Notes: generated by a model from the letters alone, not told the origin. Numbered from the stretch's first letter, positions 1-7,561 are shown. The stretch is 64,000 nucleotides of DNA from Streptomyces venezuelae ATCC 10712 (GCF_008639165.1 NZ_CP029197.1:1798001-1862000); one strand, 5' to 3'. Numbers and translations are program-made.

Positions 1-147
1 GAGCGGCAGGACGGCGGTCACCATCTCCGAGGAGACGTCGGTGACGAGGCTGACCGCGCCCAGGGCGAGGACGGTGCCGGGGACGCGCCGCCGGACCCCC
101 GAGGGGGCGGGCGGCGCGTCGGGGCGACCGGTGGTCGCGAGGTACAT
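1..147 (-). CDS. MFS transporter, N-terminal fragment
   Basis: This is the first 49 codons of a gene that runs off the left edge. After a short polar, proline-rich N-terminus (about 25 residues) comes the start of a hydrophobic helix containing SLVTDVSSEMV. That motif is typical of the first transmembrane segment of a drug/metabolite branch of the major facilitator superfamily in actinomycetes. The ATG at 147 shares a base with the TGA of the upstream metallophosphoesterase gene, so the two are probably co-transcribed. Substrate cannot be inferred from this fragment. Confidence 0.7.
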   Translation of the reverse strand, partial: MYLATTGRPDAPPAPSGVRRRVPGTVLALGAVSLVTDVSSEMVTAVLPL

Positions 148-1490
148 CAGTGGCAGGTGTAGGTCGGGCCGGAGTCCTTCACCTGGTTGTCGGTGCCGAC
201 GTACTGCCAGGTGTAGGTGGTGTCGGTGAGGTCGAGCTTCAGGACGCCGTACGATCCGCTGATCCGCTTCTGGCTGTTGGGCTGGACCGTCTCGATGTCG
301 TAGGGCTCGGCGCCGCCCATGCCGCCGACGATCTCGACGATGCCGTCGGCGGTGGCCCGCCCGTTGGGGTCCTGCGGGGCGAAGCGCTCGTAGTGGTGGT
401 CGTGTCCGTTGAGGACGAGGTCGGCCTTGGCGCCGTAGAGGATCTGCCAGACCGGCTTGGAGACCGGGTCGTTGCCGTGGCCGCCGGAGGAGTACAGCGG
501 GTGGTGGAAGTAGGCGGCGAGGCAGCCCTTGGTGTTGCGGGCGAGGTCGTCCTTGAGCCACTGGATCTGCGCGGCGTCGTCGAAGGAGTTGGAGTCGAGG
601 GCGACGAAGTGCCAGTTGCCCTGGTCGTAGCTGTAGTAGGGCTTGCCCTGCGGGTAGGCGATCGCGCCGAAGTACGACTTGTAGCCGGCGAGCGAGCCGG
701 CCGGGTCGTAGGTCTCGTGGTTGCCGGGCACGGGCCGGGTCTTCGCCTTGAAGGCGCCCCAGGTCTTGTCGTAGTAGTTCCGGAAGTCGGAGAGCAGGGC
801 GTCGTCGTACTGGTTGTCGCCCATCGTCAGGTAGAAGGACGGCGCGATCCGCTGGGCGAGGGCCGCCGTCTTGGGGTGGGCGCAGGAGCTGCTGGAGGCG
901 GTGCACTGGGCGGCGATGTCACCGGCCGCGACGACGGTGAAGGAGCCGGTGGGCGGGGGCGTGGTGCCGCCGGGGGTGCCGTAGACCTCGACCGCGAAGA
1001 GGGAGTAGCCGTACGAGGTGCCGCGGGCGGTCCCGTACACGCGGAGGTAGCGGCCCTGGCCGGTGAGTCCGGTCCAGTCGTCCGTGGCGCCGTTCCCGGC
1101 GGTCTCGTTGGCGAGACGGGTCCAGGTGGTGCCGTCGGTGGAGATCTCGACGCGGTAGGCCTTGGCGTACGCGGCCTCCCAGACGAGCTTGACGCGGGAG
1201 ACGGTGGCGGAGGGTCCGAGGTCGACCTGGAGCCACTGCGGGTCGATGCCCTCGGCGCTGGCCCAGCGGGTGCTGGAGACGCCGTCGAAGGCCTTCTCCG
1301 GGCCGAAGGTGCTGTCCTCGACGGAGGAGGAGGTGGCCGGGCGGCCCTGGGATATCAGGACGTCGGCGGCGGCGCCGGCCCGCTCCGGGAGGGCGAGCAG
1401 GAGCCCTCCGACGAGCAGCAGCACGGCGGTGAGGACGAGGGACAGTGGTGTGGTGGTCGAGCGGGGTGGGGCGGAGGCGTTCAGGCGCAT
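147..1490 (-). CDS. secreted metallophosphoesterase with N-terminal discoidin (F5/8 type C) domain
   Basis: 447 residues. A signal peptide of about 40 residues has a long hydrophobic core and an AGA-A type cleavage end. It is followed by a discoidin/F5-8C carbohydrate- or surface-binding module (about 43-172), a short Gly/Thr/Pro linker and a calcineurin-like phosphoesterase domain (about 183-447). Metal-binding motifs are visible in order: GDI at 190, GDNQYDD at 224, GNHE at 257, FHHP at 328 and GHDHHYER at 362. It is therefore an exported metal-dependent phosphatase, possibly anchored to polysaccharide. The start at 1490 was chosen because a GGAG lies just upstream and the signal peptide follows directly; 47 more in-frame codons upstream lack such features. 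Substrate is unknown. Confidence 0.85.
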   Translation of the reverse strand: MRLNASAPPRSTTTPLSLVLTAVLLLVGGLLLALPERAGAAADVLISQGRPATSSSVEDSTFGPEKAFDGVSSTRWASAEGIDPQWLQVDLGPSATVSRVKLVWEAAYAKAYRVEISTDGTTWTRLANETAGNGATDDWTGLTGQGRYLRVYGTARGTSYGYSLFAVEVYGTPGGTTPPPTGSFTVVAAGDIAAQCTASSSSCAHPKTAALAQRIAPSFYLTMGDNQYDDALLSDFRNYYDKTWGAFKAKTRPVPGNHETYDPAGSLAGYKSYFGAIAYPQGKPYYSYDQGNWHFVALDSNSFDDAAQIQWLKDDLARNTKGCLAAYFHHPLYSSGGHGNDPVSKPVWQILYGAKADLVLNGHDHHYERFAPQDPNGRATADGIVEIVGGMGGAEPYDIETVQPNSQKRISGSYGVLKLDLTDTTYTWQYVGTDNQVKDSGPTYTCH

Positions 1491-1802
1491 ACCTGGCTCC
1501 CTGGCCTGGGGGTCGGCGAGAGCTGGACACCGGTGCGGGGGCACCACGGACCGGCCGTGCGGCGGGCCGGGGCGCCCGTGCCGCGGAACGCGGACACGGG
1601 CGACCGACCGGGTGGCGATTCGGGGCGCCACACGACGGGGTGATGCTCGGCGGCCGGGTCAGAGCTCTCGCTGAGCGCGTCACGCCCTTGGGGTGGGGCG
1701 CCGCGCCAAGCCGCTGCCGGGGATGCTAGCGGATAGGAAGGTTTCCTACCAGACTCTCAACGGAGCCCCGCCCTCCGGGACTTCGAGGCCCACGCGGGTC
1801 CC
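1491..1802. other. 312-bp intergenic region upstream of the metallophosphoesterase
   Basis: No convincing gene is seen here. Open frames through it lack ribosome binding sites and family features. Its one clear element is the perfect inverted repeat at 1734-1748, described separately. It would serve as promoter and leader for the leftward metallophosphoesterase gene and as the 3' region of the leftward cupin gene. Confidence 0.6.
1734..1748. promoter_or_regulatory. palindromic operator candidate TAGGAAGGTTTCCTA
   Basis: Two six-base arms, TAGGAA and TTCCTA, are perfectly complementary around a 3-base spacer, in an otherwise very GC-rich region. The palindrome lies about 245 bp upstream of the metallophosphoesterase start and 54 bp downstream of the cupin stop. 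The form suits a dimeric helix-turn-helix repressor; which one is not known. Confidence 0.45.
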
Positions 1803-2159
1803 TCAGAGGCTGATGTGGTACGCCTTGCGCAGGGTCTCGTGCACGGTCCAGGTCGTCCGGTCGCCCTCGCGCAGCACGCACGCGTCGCCGGGGCCGATCT
1901 CCAGGGTCTCGCCGCCCTCGACGGCGACGGTCGCCCGGCCGGAGACCACCACGAAGAGCTCGTTGGCCTCGGTGTCGGTGACGACGCCGGGGGTGATCTG
2001 CCAGATGCCGCGCAGCTGCTTGCCGTCGGCCGACTCCCACAGCACCTTGCCCGTCACCTCGGGCGTGCCCGAGACGATCTGGGCGGGGTCGAGCGGCTCG
2101 GCCTCAAGCTCCGCGTCGGGGATGTGCACGGCGAAGGAAGGCTGGTCATGTGTCGTCAT
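1803..2159 (-). CDS. small cupin-fold protein (DUF861/EutQ-like)
   Basis: 118 residues, a single cupin barrel. The segment around residues 57-80 (TDTEANELFVVVSGRATV) and the following GPGDACVLREGD turn match the cupin_3 family, in which the usual metal-binding histidines of motif 1 are replaced; only Glu67 is kept. Such proteins often bind or isomerise small polar compounds, and the true substrate here is unknown. The gene is divergent from psuG across about 275 bp. ATG at 2159 gives a full-length family member; the longer open frame upstream looks like non-coding GC-rich sequence. Confidence 0.75.
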   Translation of the reverse strand: MTTHDQPSFAVHIPDAELEAEPLDPAQIVSGTPEVTGKVLWESADGKQLRGIWQITPGVVTDTEANELFVVVSGRATVAVEGGETLEIGPGDACVLREGDRTTWTVHETLRKAYHISL

Positions 2160-2433
2160 GGGCGGTGACTGTAGCGGGGGTCCGGGACCGCCCCGGGACC
2201 GGGACCAGCTGGAGCGAGCCCCTCCGCTTCGCCTTCCACCAGGCGCGATACCCGGATCGCCGGACCGCGACGAAATCCGCACCGCCCCTTCGGCGCAGCG
2301 CCCGGCCGGTCCCGCGGCCCCGGCGCGCGACCGCGCGGGGCGCCCCGTGACGGATTCCGCAGCCGTCGGCCACCCTGTGGCCGGAGCTCGCCAACGAGGT
2401 TTGCGGGACGGGCGGTCGCGCCAGGAATGGGAC

Positions 2434-3402
2434 ATGTCCACACAGGTGTCCGAAGAGGTACGCGAGGCGCTCCACGAGGGGCGTCCCGTCGTCGCGCTGG
2501 AATCGACGATCATCGCCCACGGCCTGCCGCGCCCGCGGAACCTCGCCGTGGCGCTGGAGCTCGAAGAGCTGGTGCGGGCCGGCGGCGCCGTCCCCGCCAC
2601 CGTCGCGGTCGTGGACGGCACGGCCAGGGTCGGCCTGGACCGGGCCGCCCTGACCCGGATCGCCGAGGACCCGGCCGTACGGAAACTGGGCCACCGCGAC
2701 CTGGCCCCCGCCCTGGCGGCCGGGGCGACCGGGGCGACGACGGTCTCGGCGACGGCCTGGCTCGCGGACGCGGCGGGCATCCGGGTGTTCGCGACCGGCG
2801 GCCTCGGCGGGGTGCACCGCGGCTGGACCGAGACCCAGGACGAGTCCGCCGACCTCCGGCTGCTCGCCCGGGTCGGCATCACGGTGGTCTGCGCCGGGGT
2901 CAAGTCGATCCTCGACGTGCCCGCGACGCTCCAGCGCCTGGAGACGCTGGGCGTGACCGTCGTCGGGTACGGCACGGAGCACTTCCCCGGCTTCTACCTC
3001 TCCTCCTCGGGCGAGCCCGTCGACTGGACCCTGCGCAGCCCGGCGGAGGTGGCCGGGGTGATACGGGCGCAGGACCGGCTCGGCGGCCCGCGGGCGGCGC
3101 TGATCGTGGCCAACCCGGTGCCGGTGGCGGAGCAGTTGGACCCGGCGCTGCACGACCGGGTGCTCGCGGGAGGCCTGGCGGAGGCGAAGGAGAAGGGGAT
3201 CACGGGCCAGGCGGTGACCCCGTTCCTCCTGGAGTACCTGACGGTGCACACGGAAGGGGCGTCCCTGGAGGCGAACCTCGCGGCGGTACGGGGCAATGTG
3301 CGGCTCGCGGCGAGCATCGCGGGCGCGTACGGGACGGGGGCGTACGGGGCGGGGCCGGCGCCCCGAACGCCCGAGCCCGGCTCCGGCGCGGGCGGCCGGT
3401 GA
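2434..3402 (+). CDS. psuG: pseudouridine-5'-phosphate glycosidase
   Basis: 322 residues, close to the usual length of PsuG. The enzyme breaks the C-C glycosidic bond of pseudouridine 5'-phosphate to give uracil and ribose 5-phosphate, in the cytoplasm. Family signatures are clear: ALESTIIAHGLPRP near residue 21 (with the conserved Glu23), RKLGHRDL near 83 (candidate Schiff-base Lys84), the GATTVSAT stretch, TETQDESADL (metal-binding Asp) and CAGVKSILD. The ATG at 2434 begins right at the family N-terminus; the longer frame upstream has no family similarity. The stop overlaps the start of the following sugar kinase gene as GTGA, so the two proteins form a pseudouridine salvage/breakdown unit. 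The C-terminal 20 residues are a Gly/Ala/Pro-rich tail. Confidence 0.93.
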   Translation: MSTQVSEEVREALHEGRPVVALESTIIAHGLPRPRNLAVALELEELVRAGGAVPATVAVVDGTARVGLDRAALTRIAEDPAVRKLGHRDLAPALAAGATGATTVSATAWLADAAGIRVFATGGLGGVHRGWTETQDESADLRLLARVGITVVCAGVKSILDVPATLQRLETLGVTVVGYGTEHFPGFYLSSSGEPVDWTLRSPAEVAGVIRAQDRLGGPRAALIVANPVPVAEQLDPALHDRVLAGGLAEAKEKGITGQAVTPFLLEYLTVHTEGASLEANLAAVRGNVRLAASIAGAYGTGAYGAGPAPRTPEPGSGAGGR

Positions 3403-4313
3403 GTCCGGTGGCGGGTGCGCTGCTCGTCGTCGGGGACGTGGTCACGGATGTCGTCGCGCGGCACCGCACTCCGCTGGCCCCCGCCACCGACACGGCGGCG
3501 CAGATCCGTACCCTCCCGGGCGGCGCGGGGGCCAACGCCGCCTGCTGGGCGGCGCGTTCCGGCTGCGGCGAGGTGCGGCTCCTCGGCCGGGTGGGCGCGG
3601 ACGCGGCCGGCTGGCACGAGCGGGCGCTGCGGCGGGCCGGGGTGCGGCCCCTGCTGGTCCAGGACCCGGAGGCGGCGACCGCCACCGTGATCGCGCTGGT
3701 GGACTCCTCGGCGGAGCGCACCTTCCTCACCGACAGCGGTGCCGCGCTCCGCCTCTCCCCCGGCGACTGGAACGCCGGGTTCCTCGACGGCGTGGCCCGG
3801 CTGCACCTGTCGGGGTACCTCTTCTTCGCCGCGCCGAGCCGTGAGACGGCCCGGCGGGCGCTGCGGGACGCCCGGAACGCCGGGGTGCCGGTGAGCGTGG
3901 ACCCGGCCTCGGCGGGGTTCCTGGCGGAGCTGGGGGTGGACGGATTCCTGGCGGCGGCGGACGGCGCCGAGGTCCTGCTGCCCAACGCGGACGAGGCCGC
4001 GTCGCTCACCGGCGTCGACCGGCCGGAGGCGGCGGCAGCGGAGTTGAGCCGCCGCTTCCCGCTGGTCGTGGTGACGCTCGGGGCGGCCGGGGCACTGGTC
4101 GCCGAGGGCGGCGCGGTCGTCGCGCGGGTGGCGGCGCCACCGGTGCGGCCGGTGGACTCGACGGGCGCGGGCGACGCGTTCACCGGCGCGTTCCTGGCGG
4201 CGCGGCTCGCGGGCGCGGCCCCGGCGAAGGCCGCCGCGCAGGGCTGCCGCGCGGGCGCGGAAGCGGTCACAGTCGTAGGCGGCCGCCCCCCGGAGCTGCC
4301 ATACCCCACCTGA
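3399..4313 (+). CDS. PfkB-family carbohydrate kinase, probable pseudouridine kinase
   Basis: 304 residues. Both ribokinase-family signatures are present: the N-terminal GGAGANAACWAAR at about 41-53 and the C-terminal DSTGAGDAFTGAF at about 253-265, containing the anion hole and catalytic Asp of GAGD. The GTG start at 3399 overlaps the psuG stop by four bases, indicating translational coupling. In established pseudouridine catabolism PsuK phosphorylates pseudouridine and PsuG then cleaves it, so the pairing strongly suggests the PsuK role. Motifs alone do not separate it from other nucleoside or sugar kinases of the family. Confidence 0.85.
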   Translation: MSPVAGALLVVGDVVTDVVARHRTPLAPATDTAAQIRTLPGGAGANAACWAARSGCGEVRLLGRVGADAAGWHERALRRAGVRPLLVQDPEAATATVIALVDSSAERTFLTDSGAALRLSPGDWNAGFLDGVARLHLSGYLFFAAPSRETARRALRDARNAGVPVSVDPASAGFLAELGVDGFLAAADGAEVLLPNADEAASLTGVDRPEAAAAELSRRFPLVVVTLGAAGALVAEGGAVVARVAAPPVRPVDSTGAGDAFTGAFLAARLAGAAPAKAAAQGCRAGAEAVTVVGGRPPELPYPT

Positions 4314-4328
4314 CGAAGACCCCACCAC

Positions 4329-4346
4329 CGCGGAGCCGCCTCCGCG
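4329..4346. terminator. hairpin between convergent genes
   Basis: A seven-base stem (CGCGGAG with CTCCGCG) closes a 4-base loop, between the rightward kinase (ends 4313) and the leftward uridine-kinase-like gene (ends 4362). No T-run follows, as is common in Streptomyces. Confidence 0.5.
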
Positions 4347-4361
4347 CGGAACCACCTCCCG

Positions 4362-5006
4362 CTACCCTCCCAGCCCCGTCCAGGCCGGATGCCGTGGGTC
4401 GTCGGCGCGGACGACCGCGTCCGCCGTTCCGGCCGGGTCGACCTCCGTCGCGTAGCGTGCGAAGGCGGGCAGCGTCCAGGTCTCCTCGGTGCGGCGGGCG
4501 AGGGCGGCGGGTGAGAGGCGCAGGTGCACGGTCAGGTCGAAGGGGAACCAGTGCCCGAGCAGGAAGGGGCCGTGCACCACGAGCACCCCGCCGGGCGGCA
4601 GCGTCACGTACGGGCTGCGGGTCGCCCGGTCCCGGACGGGGTCCCACAGGTCGGGCAGGACCCGCCCGGTGCCGCCCGTCTCCAGCGGCCCGAAGACCTC
4701 CCGCCACAGCGCCCCGACGTCGGTCCAGCCGTCGTAGTACGCGTCCGGGTCCTGCTTCCCGTACTCGTACCGCAGCGAGGCGGGCCGCAGGAAACCGGCC
4801 GTCCCCACGACGTGGACCGCGCGCCCGCGCGTGCGCAGTGCCTCGGCGAGCAGTTCGGCGAGTTCACCGCCGGGCGCGGCGGGCGGCCCGTCGACGGCGA
4901 CCTTGAGCCAGTCGCTGCCGTCGGCCGGCGCGGACGCGTCGAGCCGCCCGGCGAGCGTCTCCGCCAGCCGTTCCCAGGTGATCGCCTCGTATCGCATCCC
5001 GCTCAT
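4362..5006 (-). CDS. uridine kinase-like P-loop protein with degenerate Walker A
   Basis: 214 residues. The overall plan follows the uridine kinase/phosphoribulokinase fold seen in actinomycete homologues: an N-terminal strand with VDGPPAAPGGEL at 38-49, RYEYGKQDPDAYYDGW near 79-94, a central VLVVHGPFLL strand and a LID-like RLSPAALARRTEETW. The nucleotide-binding loop, which should read GxxxxGK(S/T), has neither the Lys nor the hydroxyl residue. Catalysis of phosphate transfer is therefore doubtful. Nucleoside binding or a divergent kinase are alternatives. It is convergent with the psu pair, which could hint at nucleoside metabolism. Confidence 0.65.
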   Translation of the reverse strand: MSGMRYEAITWERLAETLAGRLDASAPADGSDWLKVAVDGPPAAPGGELAELLAEALRTRGRAVHVVGTAGFLRPASLRYEYGKQDPDAYYDGWTDVGALWREVFGPLETGGTGRVLPDLWDPVRDRATRSPYVTLPPGGVLVVHGPFLLGHWFPFDLTVHLRLSPAALARRTEETWTLPAFARYATEVDPAGTADAVVRADDPRHPAWTGLGG

Positions 5007-5107
5007 CCTGCCGCCGCTCCCCCTGACGTGTACCGGCCGACACCCCGGGACTACGGTGACCGGGCCGGGCGACCGCCCGGTAGCCGCGAGGGAAGGACCC
5101 GTTCCGC

Positions 5108-5524
5108 ATGAGTCGCCGTCAGCCGCCCCTGCCCTACGAGACCCCGGAGGCGGTATCGCCCTTCGGCCTCGGGCTGCACCACGTGCAGCTCGCGCTGCCG
5201 CCGGGCGAGGAGGAGGTGTGCCGCCGATTCTACGTCGACGTGCTGGGCATGACCGAGATCCGCAAGCCCCCGGTGCTCGCGGCCCGGGGCGGACTGTGGG
5301 TGCGCTCGGACGCGCTGGAGATCCACCTGGGCGTCGAGGACGACTTCCGTCCGTCCCGGAAGGGCCACCCGGGGATTCTGGTCGCCGACATCGACGGTCT
5401 GGCCGAGCGGCTGACCGCCCGGGGCGTCGAGGTGACGTGGGACGGCAACTTCCCGGGGCACCGCCGCTTCTACATCACCGACTGCCACGAGAACCGGCTG
5501 GAGTTCCTCAGCCCGGAGCACTGA
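5108..5524 (+). CDS. VOC-superfamily (glyoxalase/dioxygenase-like) protein
   Basis: 138 residues with one vicinal-oxygen-chelate domain made of two paired beta-alpha-beta-beta-beta modules. Candidate metal ligands sit at the expected places: His24/His25 in GLHHVQLAL, His73 in LEIHLGVED and Glu132 in NRLEFLSPE. The RFYVDVLGM motif (41-48) is the usual first-helix signature. It probably acts on a small metabolite such as an aldehyde adduct or aromatic compound; the substrate cannot be told from sequence. Start at 5108 is preceded by GGAAGGA. It stands alone, 88 bp before the SDR-MerR pair. Confidence 0.8.
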   Translation: MSRRQPPLPYETPEAVSPFGLGLHHVQLALPPGEEEVCRRFYVDVLGMTEIRKPPVLAARGGLWVRSDALEIHLGVEDDFRPSRKGHPGILVADIDGLAERLTARGVEVTWDGNFPGHRRFYITDCHENRLEFLSPEH

Positions 5525-5572
5525 CCCGGCCGCCGAAGGACGACGGGCCGGACACCGTTCCGCCGGGCCGGC

Positions 5573-5603
5573 TTGACCTTGTCACTGGCGTCAGGGTTCC
5601 ACC
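5573..5603 (+). promoter_or_regulatory. MerR-type promoter/operator upstream of the SDR-merR pair
   Basis: A consensus -35 TTGACC (5573-5578) overlaps the left half of the imperfect inverted repeat ACCTTG-N10-CAGGGT (5576-5597). A weak -10-like TTCCAC or TCCACC follows at about 18-19 bp spacing. A dyad sitting inside an over-long spacer is the hallmark of promoters twisted open by MerR-family regulators. The regulator gene itself is the second gene of the operon, suggesting autoregulation. Confidence 0.55.
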
Positions 5604-5612
5604 ATCGGCCGC

Positions 5613-6410
5613 ATGGACATCGACGTCACGACCACCGCACCCCTCCACCACCCGCCCCAGGACACCGTCCCGCCCCCCAGGGTCGCCGTCGTCACCGGCG
5701 CGGGCACCGGCATCGGCCGTGCCACCGCCCGGGCCTTCGCCGGGCAGGGGGTGACGGTCGTCGCCGTCGGGCGCCGGGAGACTCCGCTGCGGGAGACCGC
5801 CGAAGGGCATCCGGGGATCCATCCGTTCGTCGCCGACGTCACGGCGGAGGGCGCGGCCGAGGCGATCGTCTCCGCCGCCCTGGCCGCCCACGGCCGCCTC
5901 GACGTGCTCGTCAACAACGCCGGGGTCTCCGGCGGCGGCCCCCTCGGCACCCTCGACCGGTCCGCGCTCGCCCCGCTCCTGGAGACCAACCTCGTCGCCC
6001 CGGTCCTGCTCACCCAGGCCGCGGTCCCCGCGCTGCGCGCGTCCCGGGGCGTCGTGGTGAACGTGACGACGACGGTCGGCCAGCGCGGCTGGCCGAGCGG
6101 CTCCGTCTATCCGGCGACCAAGAGCGCCCTGGAGACCCTGACGCGCTGCTGGGCGCTCGAACTCGCGCCCGACGGCGTCCGGGTGGTGGCGGTCGCGCCC
6201 GGGGCGATCGAGACGCCGATCGCCGAGCACATGGGCCTCTCCCCCGAGCGGCTCGCGGCGCTGCGGGCCTGGCAGCTCGCGCACACCCCGCTGGGCCGGA
6301 TCGGGCGGCCCGAGGAGGTCGCCTGGGCGATCACCGCGCTGGCGGCTCCGGACGCCGCCTTCCTGACCGGGACGGTGCTGCCCGTCGACGGGGGCGCGCT
6401 GGTCACGTGA
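5613..6410 (+). CDS. short-chain dehydrogenase/reductase
   Basis: 265 residues, classical SDR. The Rossmann glycine motif GAGTGIG lies at 29-35, NNAG at 101-104 and the catalytic YPATK at 166-170. The residue 13 before the catalytic Tyr, usually Ser, is Thr153 (in NVTTTVG), a tolerated but less common variant. About 22 residues precede the fold. The gene lies just downstream of a MerR-type promoter and its TGA lies only 26 bp before the most likely merR start, so enzyme and regulator are co-expressed. Start ATG lacks a clear ribosome binding site and may be nearly leaderless. Substrate unknown. Confidence 0.85.
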   Translation: MDIDVTTTAPLHHPPQDTVPPPRVAVVTGAGTGIGRATARAFAGQGVTVVAVGRRETPLRETAEGHPGIHPFVADVTAEGAAEAIVSAALAAHGRLDVLVNNAGVSGGGPLGTLDRSALAPLLETNLVAPVLLTQAAVPALRASRGVVVNVTTTVGQRGWPSGSVYPATKSALETLTRCWALELAPDGVRVVAVAPGAIETPIAEHMGLSPERLAALRAWQLAHTPLGRIGRPEEVAWAITALAAPDAAFLTGTVLPVDGGALVT

Positions 6411-6436
6411 TACGACTGCGGGTGGAGGTGGCGCCC

Positions 6437-6820
6437 TTGCGCATCGGTGAACTGGCCCGGCGGACAGGGGTGTCGCCGCGTGCGCTGCGCCACTACGAGG
6501 CGGCGGGGCTGATCGCCGCGGAGCGCGCGGCCAACGGCTACCGGGTGTACGGGGAGGGCGCCGTCACCCGGGTGGCGAACGTCCGTTACCTGCTCGACGC
6601 GGGGCTGACCCTGGACGACGTGTCGGCCTTCCGCTCCTGCCTGGACGGGGACATCTCCTCGGTCCCGCCGTCCGCCCGCGGCCTGGAGATCGCCCGCGAG
6701 CGGCTGGCCGTGCTCGACGCGCGGATCGCGGCGCAGACCGAGGCACGGGACCGGCTGGCGCGGAGTCTGGCCGTACGGTCCGCCGGAAGCGGCGGCCGGA
6801 CGGCCGGTGCCGTCGGCTGA
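6437..6820 (+). CDS. MerR-family transcriptional regulator
   Basis: 127 residues. The N-terminal winged helix-turn-helix is textbook MerR: RIGELARRTGVSPRALRHYE, then GLI, and NGYRVYGE. A dimerisation coiled coil follows (about 75-115). The C-terminal effector part is short and has no obvious metal-binding Cys pair, so a small organic inducer or redox cue is more likely than a metal. TTG at 6437 was chosen because GGAGGT lies seven bases upstream and the protein then begins exactly where the family does. An in-frame GTG at 6407 overlapping the SDR stop is the alternative. It probably regulates the preceding SDR gene and itself. Confidence 0.82.
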   Translation: MRIGELARRTGVSPRALRHYEAAGLIAAERAANGYRVYGEGAVTRVANVRYLLDAGLTLDDVSAFRSCLDGDISSVPPSARGLEIARERLAVLDARIAAQTEARDRLARSLAVRSAGSGGRTAGAVG

Positions 6821-6834
6821 GGTCCTCAGCCGAC
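6812..6834. terminator. bidirectional hairpin carrying both stop codons
   Basis: A perfect 10-base stem (GTCGGCTGAG with CTCAGCCGAC) has a 3-base loop. The left arm contains the merR TGA (6818-6820) and the right arm contains the stop of the opposing hxlR-type gene (6826-6828). It can serve both converging transcripts. Confidence 0.75.
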
Positions 6835-7470
6835 GCCGGCGACCCGCTCCGTCCTCTCCAGCACCGCCCGCCCCGACGCGACCGCCTCGTCGAGCGTCAG
6901 TTCGCCGCCCGCGAGGGCCCGACAGGTCGCCGCGTCGGTCCTGAGCCGGGCGTCGGGCACCTCCGCCGTATCGGCGCCGTAGACCCCGTCGCCGTACGCC
7001 AGGACTCCGTCGTCCCCGACCCGTACGAAGAACTCGCCCTCGTCCAGGGTGATCTGGACGACGCCCGCGCCGAGCCCGGTGAGCGCGCCGAGCAGCGGGA
7101 TCGCGTACCAGTGCGCGCGGACGGCGTCGGTGGGGCGCGGCTCGCCCAGGTCGGGCGCCCCCCAGGCGGCGAGGGTGCGCAGCACGGGCAGCAGGTCGCG
7201 GCCGCGCGGGGTGAGCTCGTACACGAACGCGGAGGCGGGCGGGGGCAGTCGGCGGCGGGTGACGAGCCCGGCGCCCTCCATGTCCTTGAGGCGGCCGGCG
7301 AGCATGTCGGTGCTGACGCCGGGGAGGTCGGCGTGCAGGTCGGTGTAGCGGCGCGGCCCGGCGAGGAGTTCGCGGACGACGAGCAGGGTCCAGCGGTCGC
7401 CGACGAGGTCGAGGGCGCGCGCGGCGGCGCAGTGCTGGTCGTAGCTGCGGCGGCGTGGCTGACGTGGCAT
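6826..7470 (-). CDS. HxlR-family transcriptional regulator
   Basis: 214 residues. The N-terminal winged helix is typical HxlR: YDQHCAAARALDLVGDRWTLLVVRELLAGPRRYTDLHADLPGVSTDMLAGRLKDMEGAGLV and the wing residues following (about 8-85). An additional C-terminal domain of about 110 residues, seen in many actinomycete members, resembles a SCP2/sterol-carrier-type lipid pocket in general character. The start is uncertain: ATG at 7470 begins close to the family N-terminus but has no ribosome binding site, and ATG at 7488 adds six residues. It is divergent from the aminotransferase gene; two identical palindromes lie between them. Probable autorepressor and regulator of the neighbour. Confidence 0.82.
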   Translation of the reverse strand: MPRQPRRRSYDQHCAAARALDLVGDRWTLLVVRELLAGPRRYTDLHADLPGVSTDMLAGRLKDMEGAGLVTRRRLPPPASAFVYELTPRGRDLLPVLRTLAAWGAPDLGEPRPTDAVRAHWYAIPLLGALTGLGAGVVQITLDEGEFFVRVGDDGVLAYGDGVYGADTAEVPDARLRTDAATCRALAGGELTLDEAVASGRAVLERTERVAGVG

Positions 7471-7492
7471 GCGACGCAGTCTAGACATGTTG

Positions 7493-7527
7493 TTGGACTT
7501 TCCAAGCTTGAACTTGGTAAAACCAAG
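7493..7527. promoter_or_regulatory. twin operator: two TTGG-N5-CCAAG palindromes 21 bp apart
   Basis: TTGG-ACTTT-CCAAG starts at 7493 and TTGG-TAAAA-CCAAG at 7514, exactly 21 bp (two helical turns) apart, in the 91-bp gap between the divergent HxlR-type gene and the alaA-like gene. The sites are AT-rich islands in GC-rich DNA. They are good candidates for cooperative binding of two regulator dimers, most simply the HxlR protein encoded next door. Confidence 0.65.
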
Positions 7528-7561
7528 CAACACTGATTCCGGGGACGTGGGGAGATCGGAC

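Noticed and set aside
150-1643. A 497-codon + strand frame opposite the metallophosphoesterase
   Set aside because: Val/Gly/Ala-rich antisense artefact. The minus strand has a signal peptide and metal motifs.
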